This document shows positions 8,858-12,276 of a stretch of 12,276 nt of DNA, piece after piece. The stretch lies in assembly GCA_002751075.1 (NCBI GenBank), contig NAOQ01000201.1, positions 14,639 to 26,914 of the forward strand. The letters run 5' to 3'. The notes under the pieces were generated by a model. The model saw only the letters and a list, made by a program, of their open reading frames with translations, was not told the DNA's origin and did no database searches. Both the position numbers and the translations under genes were made by a program. This stretch comes from Ichthyophonus hoferi (Eukaryota > Opisthokonta > Ichthyosporea > Ichthyophonida > Ichthyophonidae). How positions within the stretch are numbered: position 1 is the stretch's first letter; the number at the start of each line of letters is the position of its first letter.

Positions 8858-11800
8858 ATGGCTAAATGCATTGTACTGTGCATGATGTTCCTAGCTGTTT
8901 CGGTCGACTCCAGGTATGCAACAGTGAACATTTGAATTGGTTTTAGTTTGTAATATTGTAGATATTCATATATATATAGGTAAAATAAGAAAGTGGATAA
9001 ATTTAGGTTATCAAAGTAAAACAATTTGATAATATCAAGAAGTGCCAGCTTATATACTAATGGTCTCTAGTGCGTGACCATAGGGAATAAGATGGGGTTT
9101 GGTAGGCGCTTGGATCTATGCTTAGCAACGGATGTAACTAAATAGAAGTTAGTTGAAGTAGATGGGTTGAGAAAGGCAATGTGAAATAAAAATAGGAAGG
9201 AAGAGGTTGCTGGGGGAAAGGGGGGATGAGATTTGGCTTAATATTTCAATACGTGAAAAATGGTGACAACTCTATACTTAGCCCTCAGAGAGAACAACGG
9301 CATCATGACAAAGCGAAAGACCGGCTTATACCAACTGGTTTAACAGATGCATATCGAGCTCTCTCAAACAAGCAAGTCAATGATAATTGCAGTACCAATG
9401 GAAAGAAATGTTTCTCAACTAACATTAATACAGATACAGAATTTGTAAGGCTTGTGGTGGAGAACAAATATGTGGTAGTAAATTTTTACCATCCTTTGGC
9501 TGTGTGCATTGGTAGTAGATTTAGCAAGCAGGCCCCAGAGTACTGTCCTCTCAGCAATAGAGCCCAGGAAACCATGGAGTTGCTGGCCAAGGTAGATGTG
9601 GTTTGTATTAAAGTTATAGTTAAGAATGTTTCGTACATTTCTTTGTAATGGTACCTTAGTGAAAAATGTAAGCGCATTATATGTTTTTCGACTTATTCTT
9701 GAAGGTAGAAAGTATAGTTGATAATTGAGTCTTAGATGTCACATACAAAAAAATTGACAGATAAACATATTTGAACTGGTGTAGATTTGTGCCTAAAGTT
9801 ATCAACATAAAATGCTGTATAAACGCAATAATACATATTTATGATTACAAAAACAAAAACAAAAAAGGACCAAGGTATAGATACATCATCTTTTTCACCC
9901 ACAATCCCTCTCGTCAAATTGTCAATATGCTCACACTCATGTCTATCCATTTGTATATGAATTGTTTAAATGTGGTATAAAACATTATTTCTGTCATTCT
10001 TATCAAAATAATATCAGTCAAAACATTGATTATCACAATAAAGCATTTTATTACTGCACGTACACATAACCGTTCTAAAAAAGCTGTAATGCAATTGCTA
10101 ATGCCAATAATCATGCTTTTTATTGCTATCCATACTAGCTATTTCTTTTATAATATATTTCTGACAATTTTAACGCCCGACTTAGGAACACAACCAAAAG
10201 TACAATACCAAAGCCATTGTCACCTTGGCGCAGGTACTTTAATTTTGCCTATAAGTTTTCTTCTTTCATTGTGGAAATCTTGTATACCATATATAAATGT
10301 GCTAGTTAGCCATTATCTGTTAATACAACGTATTGACAGTACACATAGTCATACAGATGTTTGGCTGCATTTATTGAGAATAGGAAGAATATAATATAGT
10401 AAATCAATTTTCCTTACTTGAACGCATATTTATAGCCTGATATGTTATTATTATATATATTGTATACAGGAGCGTGCATCAGATGTTTTTTTGATTACTA
10501 TAATTAAGCGTAGCTTTCTTTTAGAATAATTGATTTCTTGGGTGTGGAGGGAGATCAAGTTTTTTAAGCAGTATTAGAAAACATATTAATGCCAGTCTGT
10601 GTTGTAGTTTTTATCTGATTGACTTGGACGGAAGCTGACAATTACAAGCACAGAATCAAAATAAAAACCAAACATTTCAATTTGATGCTACGGTACAATT
10701 TCATTACCAGCCTTGCTGCAGACAGAAATATTTACACGTATAAGTTAAACTAATATTATTTTGTATTTAAAATGAATAATACTTTTATCGGTCCAGTAAA
10801 CAAAAATTAAAACCTTTAATTATTTAATTATGATAAGAACTAATTTGAAATATATTGTATATATGCTTATGATTGCAGTCATGATATGTTTTCATGATCA
10901 TATTCTATTTGCACAGGTGAATTGCGCTGAACAAGAAGCCCTATGCCAAGATGCTCATGTCATAGCCTACCCAACGTTAGTTATATTTGGGTGAGTAAAG
11001 GTTATCTCGTGCGTCTATACTAATGATGGAGTGATGATGCCGTATGTGAGGTTATAAGTTAAAGATAAACGAAACAAATGCATATAGAGAGTAGAAGAAT
11101 TAACATATAACTAAATAAGTAATATCAGAGATATTATCATAGTAAAGAAGCGTAATAATAATAGCAACCAACGACATGCTAGGATGAATTGGAGTAGTGG
11201 ATGGTTGGCTGAATTTGGGAATGGCAGAAAAAAATGAGAAATAAATAATTGCAAATTGATAATTGCTTATGTGATACTGATAATGTCAGTAAACAAATAA
11301 AATAAATAAAATAAGTATAGGCAAAGGGGGCAAATTAAAGTAAATGAGAGAGAGGGATAAAAGATGGATCTGATGGCTAGAAAATACTAAGTATTTTGTA
11401 CTGGTTATATATATATATATATTTATATACAATCAACTTTTATTAACCCATCACATATTCAACTTCATTGTGTCTTTTTCTCAAAAGGTCCGGAAAATAT
11501 AATGGGTTATATCGTGGTCCTATGTCAATTCATGGACTTCGCACCTACATTGATGAAGTTGCCAAAAATGAGATCTTATTTCATCACGCCCCTCATAAAT
11601 TCAAAAAACATAGAAAACTCCATCACGTTAAGCATATAAATGGGCATTCAAAAACGCACGGAGATCTATCGAAGAATGATGAATTAGAATTAGAGTCCGC
11701 CAACCACCCTATTCATAGTTGGCCACAATCAGTATTTGTAGATGAAAAGCCAAATATAGAATATGTGGATCAGCAGGAAAATATTCTTTCCCCTTATATT

Positions 11801-12270
11801 GAAAAGAAAGAGAAAGAGGTAGTACCCGTAGAAATGAAGGAGAAAGAACCTTCGTATCAAATGGAGACTGATGAGGAAAACAATACATGTATTAATACAT
11901 TGGTGAGTAATTGTGCTATTGTACTGTCATTTGTACGTATAATTTGTAAAATATTTTGTTGACTATTAGAGTAAAACCAATTGATATGGAAATGCAGACC
12001 TGGTCGCAATTTAAGAGAGCAAGTAGTACATAATGGAGTACAAGAGGGAAGAGAGGAGACAAATGGATAAAGTGGTCTGATATAAATTTAAAATTGTAAG
12101 GAATGCTAAATTAAAGTTATATAAATGATAACTATTTTTCTAACATCCCTTCTCATCCTCCCACCAACCCTCATGTCTTCACCTTCACAACACAGAGACA
12201 CATTCTGACAATATTCCAACCTGCTTTGACTGTCAACTTTGCTGGAGTCATTTTCATAATTTTCTCATAA
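8858..12270 (+). CDS. Secreted/ER thioredoxin-fold (PDI-like) protein with monothiol CIGS site, five exons
   Basis: Exon 1, 8858-8913, begins in an ACCATGG context and encodes a hydrophobic signal peptide, MAKCIVLCMMFLAVSVDS. Exon 2 is 9282-9591, exon 3 10917-10990, exon 4 11488-11902, and exon 5 tentatively 12196-12270 with TAA at 12268-12270. Intron phases are 2, 0, 2 and 0, and the joined frame stays open at about 309 aa. Residues 19-70 are a linker with an NCS glycosylation sequon at 54. The thioredoxin fold spans about 70-172: VVVNFYHP at 83-90, CIGS at 94-97 where PDI has CGHC, APEY at 103-106, LAKVNC, then AYPTLVIF at 139-146 with cis-Pro141, and GLYRGP at 153-158. A CXXS site can form mixed disulphides but not cycle as a dithiol, as in ERp44 (CRFS) and plant PDI-C (CYWS). 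After the fold come nine histidines at 179-204 with many lysines, then an acidic, Lys/Glu-rich stretch. Family membership is firm; the exact orthologue, the exon 2 acceptor and the last exon are not. Confidence 0.8.
9592..10916 (+). other. Intron 2 of the thioredoxin-fold gene (1,325 bp)
   Basis: This is the longest complete intron in the window (donor gtagat, acceptor gcacag). It carries an open frame of about 122 codons at 10026-10394 on the + strand, opened by a non-ATG codon, with a basic NRSKK patch followed by two hydrophobic stretches. I cannot name it; see the findings. Confidence 0.7.
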
Positions 12271-12276
12271 TTCTGA

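Noticed and set aside
8692-9024. 110-codon minus-strand frame over exon 1 of the thioredoxin-fold gene
   Set aside because: It runs antisense to a clear signal-peptide exon with a strong start context and resembles nothing known.
9226-9281. ATG at 9226 as the start of the thioredoxin-fold protein
   Set aside because: It would give no signal peptide and a poor start context. The ttag acceptor at 9281 joins in exact phase with the signal-peptide exon at 8858-8913.
9771-9980. 69-codon + strand frame and its minus-strand partners in intron 2
   Set aside because: Low-complexity AT-rich DNA with overlapping frames on both strands and no family signal.

Overview
The window is eukaryotic nuclear DNA, roughly two thirds A+T by eye, with spliced genes, GT-AG introns of about 235 to 1,325 bp, many microsatellites and decayed repeats. 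Three host genes can be reconstructed. Two match animal housekeeping genes: succinate dehydrogenase flavoprotein, and 6-pyruvoyl-tetrahydropterin synthase with a 23-nt exon at the same place as in the human gene. An animal is therefore the best guess, probably a non-bilaterian with an AT-rich genome such as a sponge or placozoan. The species cannot be fixed from this sequence.

Layout. 1-1038 is intronic, with no exon seen. 1039-1715 (+) holds the last two exons of SDHA. 1716-3842 separates the convergent 3' ends of SDHA and PTS and contains a Ty1/copia fossil (minus strand, about 3168-3490) and a pentamer repeat. 3843-5506 (-) is a complete four-exon PTS gene of 148 codons with all catalytic residues. 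5507-8857 has no recognisable gene; it holds a three-copy tandem repeat of about 240 bp (6253-6907) and a long, old inverted repeat (about 7365-8345). 8858-12270 (+) is a five-exon gene for a secreted or ER thioredoxin-fold protein with a signal peptide, a monothiol CIGS site in place of CGHC, a cis-proline, and a His/Lys-rich then acidic tail. Its last exon is tentative.

The genes do not form a pathway: SDHA works in mitochondrial complex II and the citric acid cycle, PTS makes the tetrahydrobiopterin precursor in the cytosol, and the third gene is probably an ER redox or chaperone protein. No tRNA, rRNA, CRISPR array or bacterial-type operon is seen. The most interesting signals are the conserved PTS microexon, the unusual CXXS thioredoxin-like protein, the fold-back repeat, and the tandem repeat whose copies differ by an 85-nt block with GT...AG ends.
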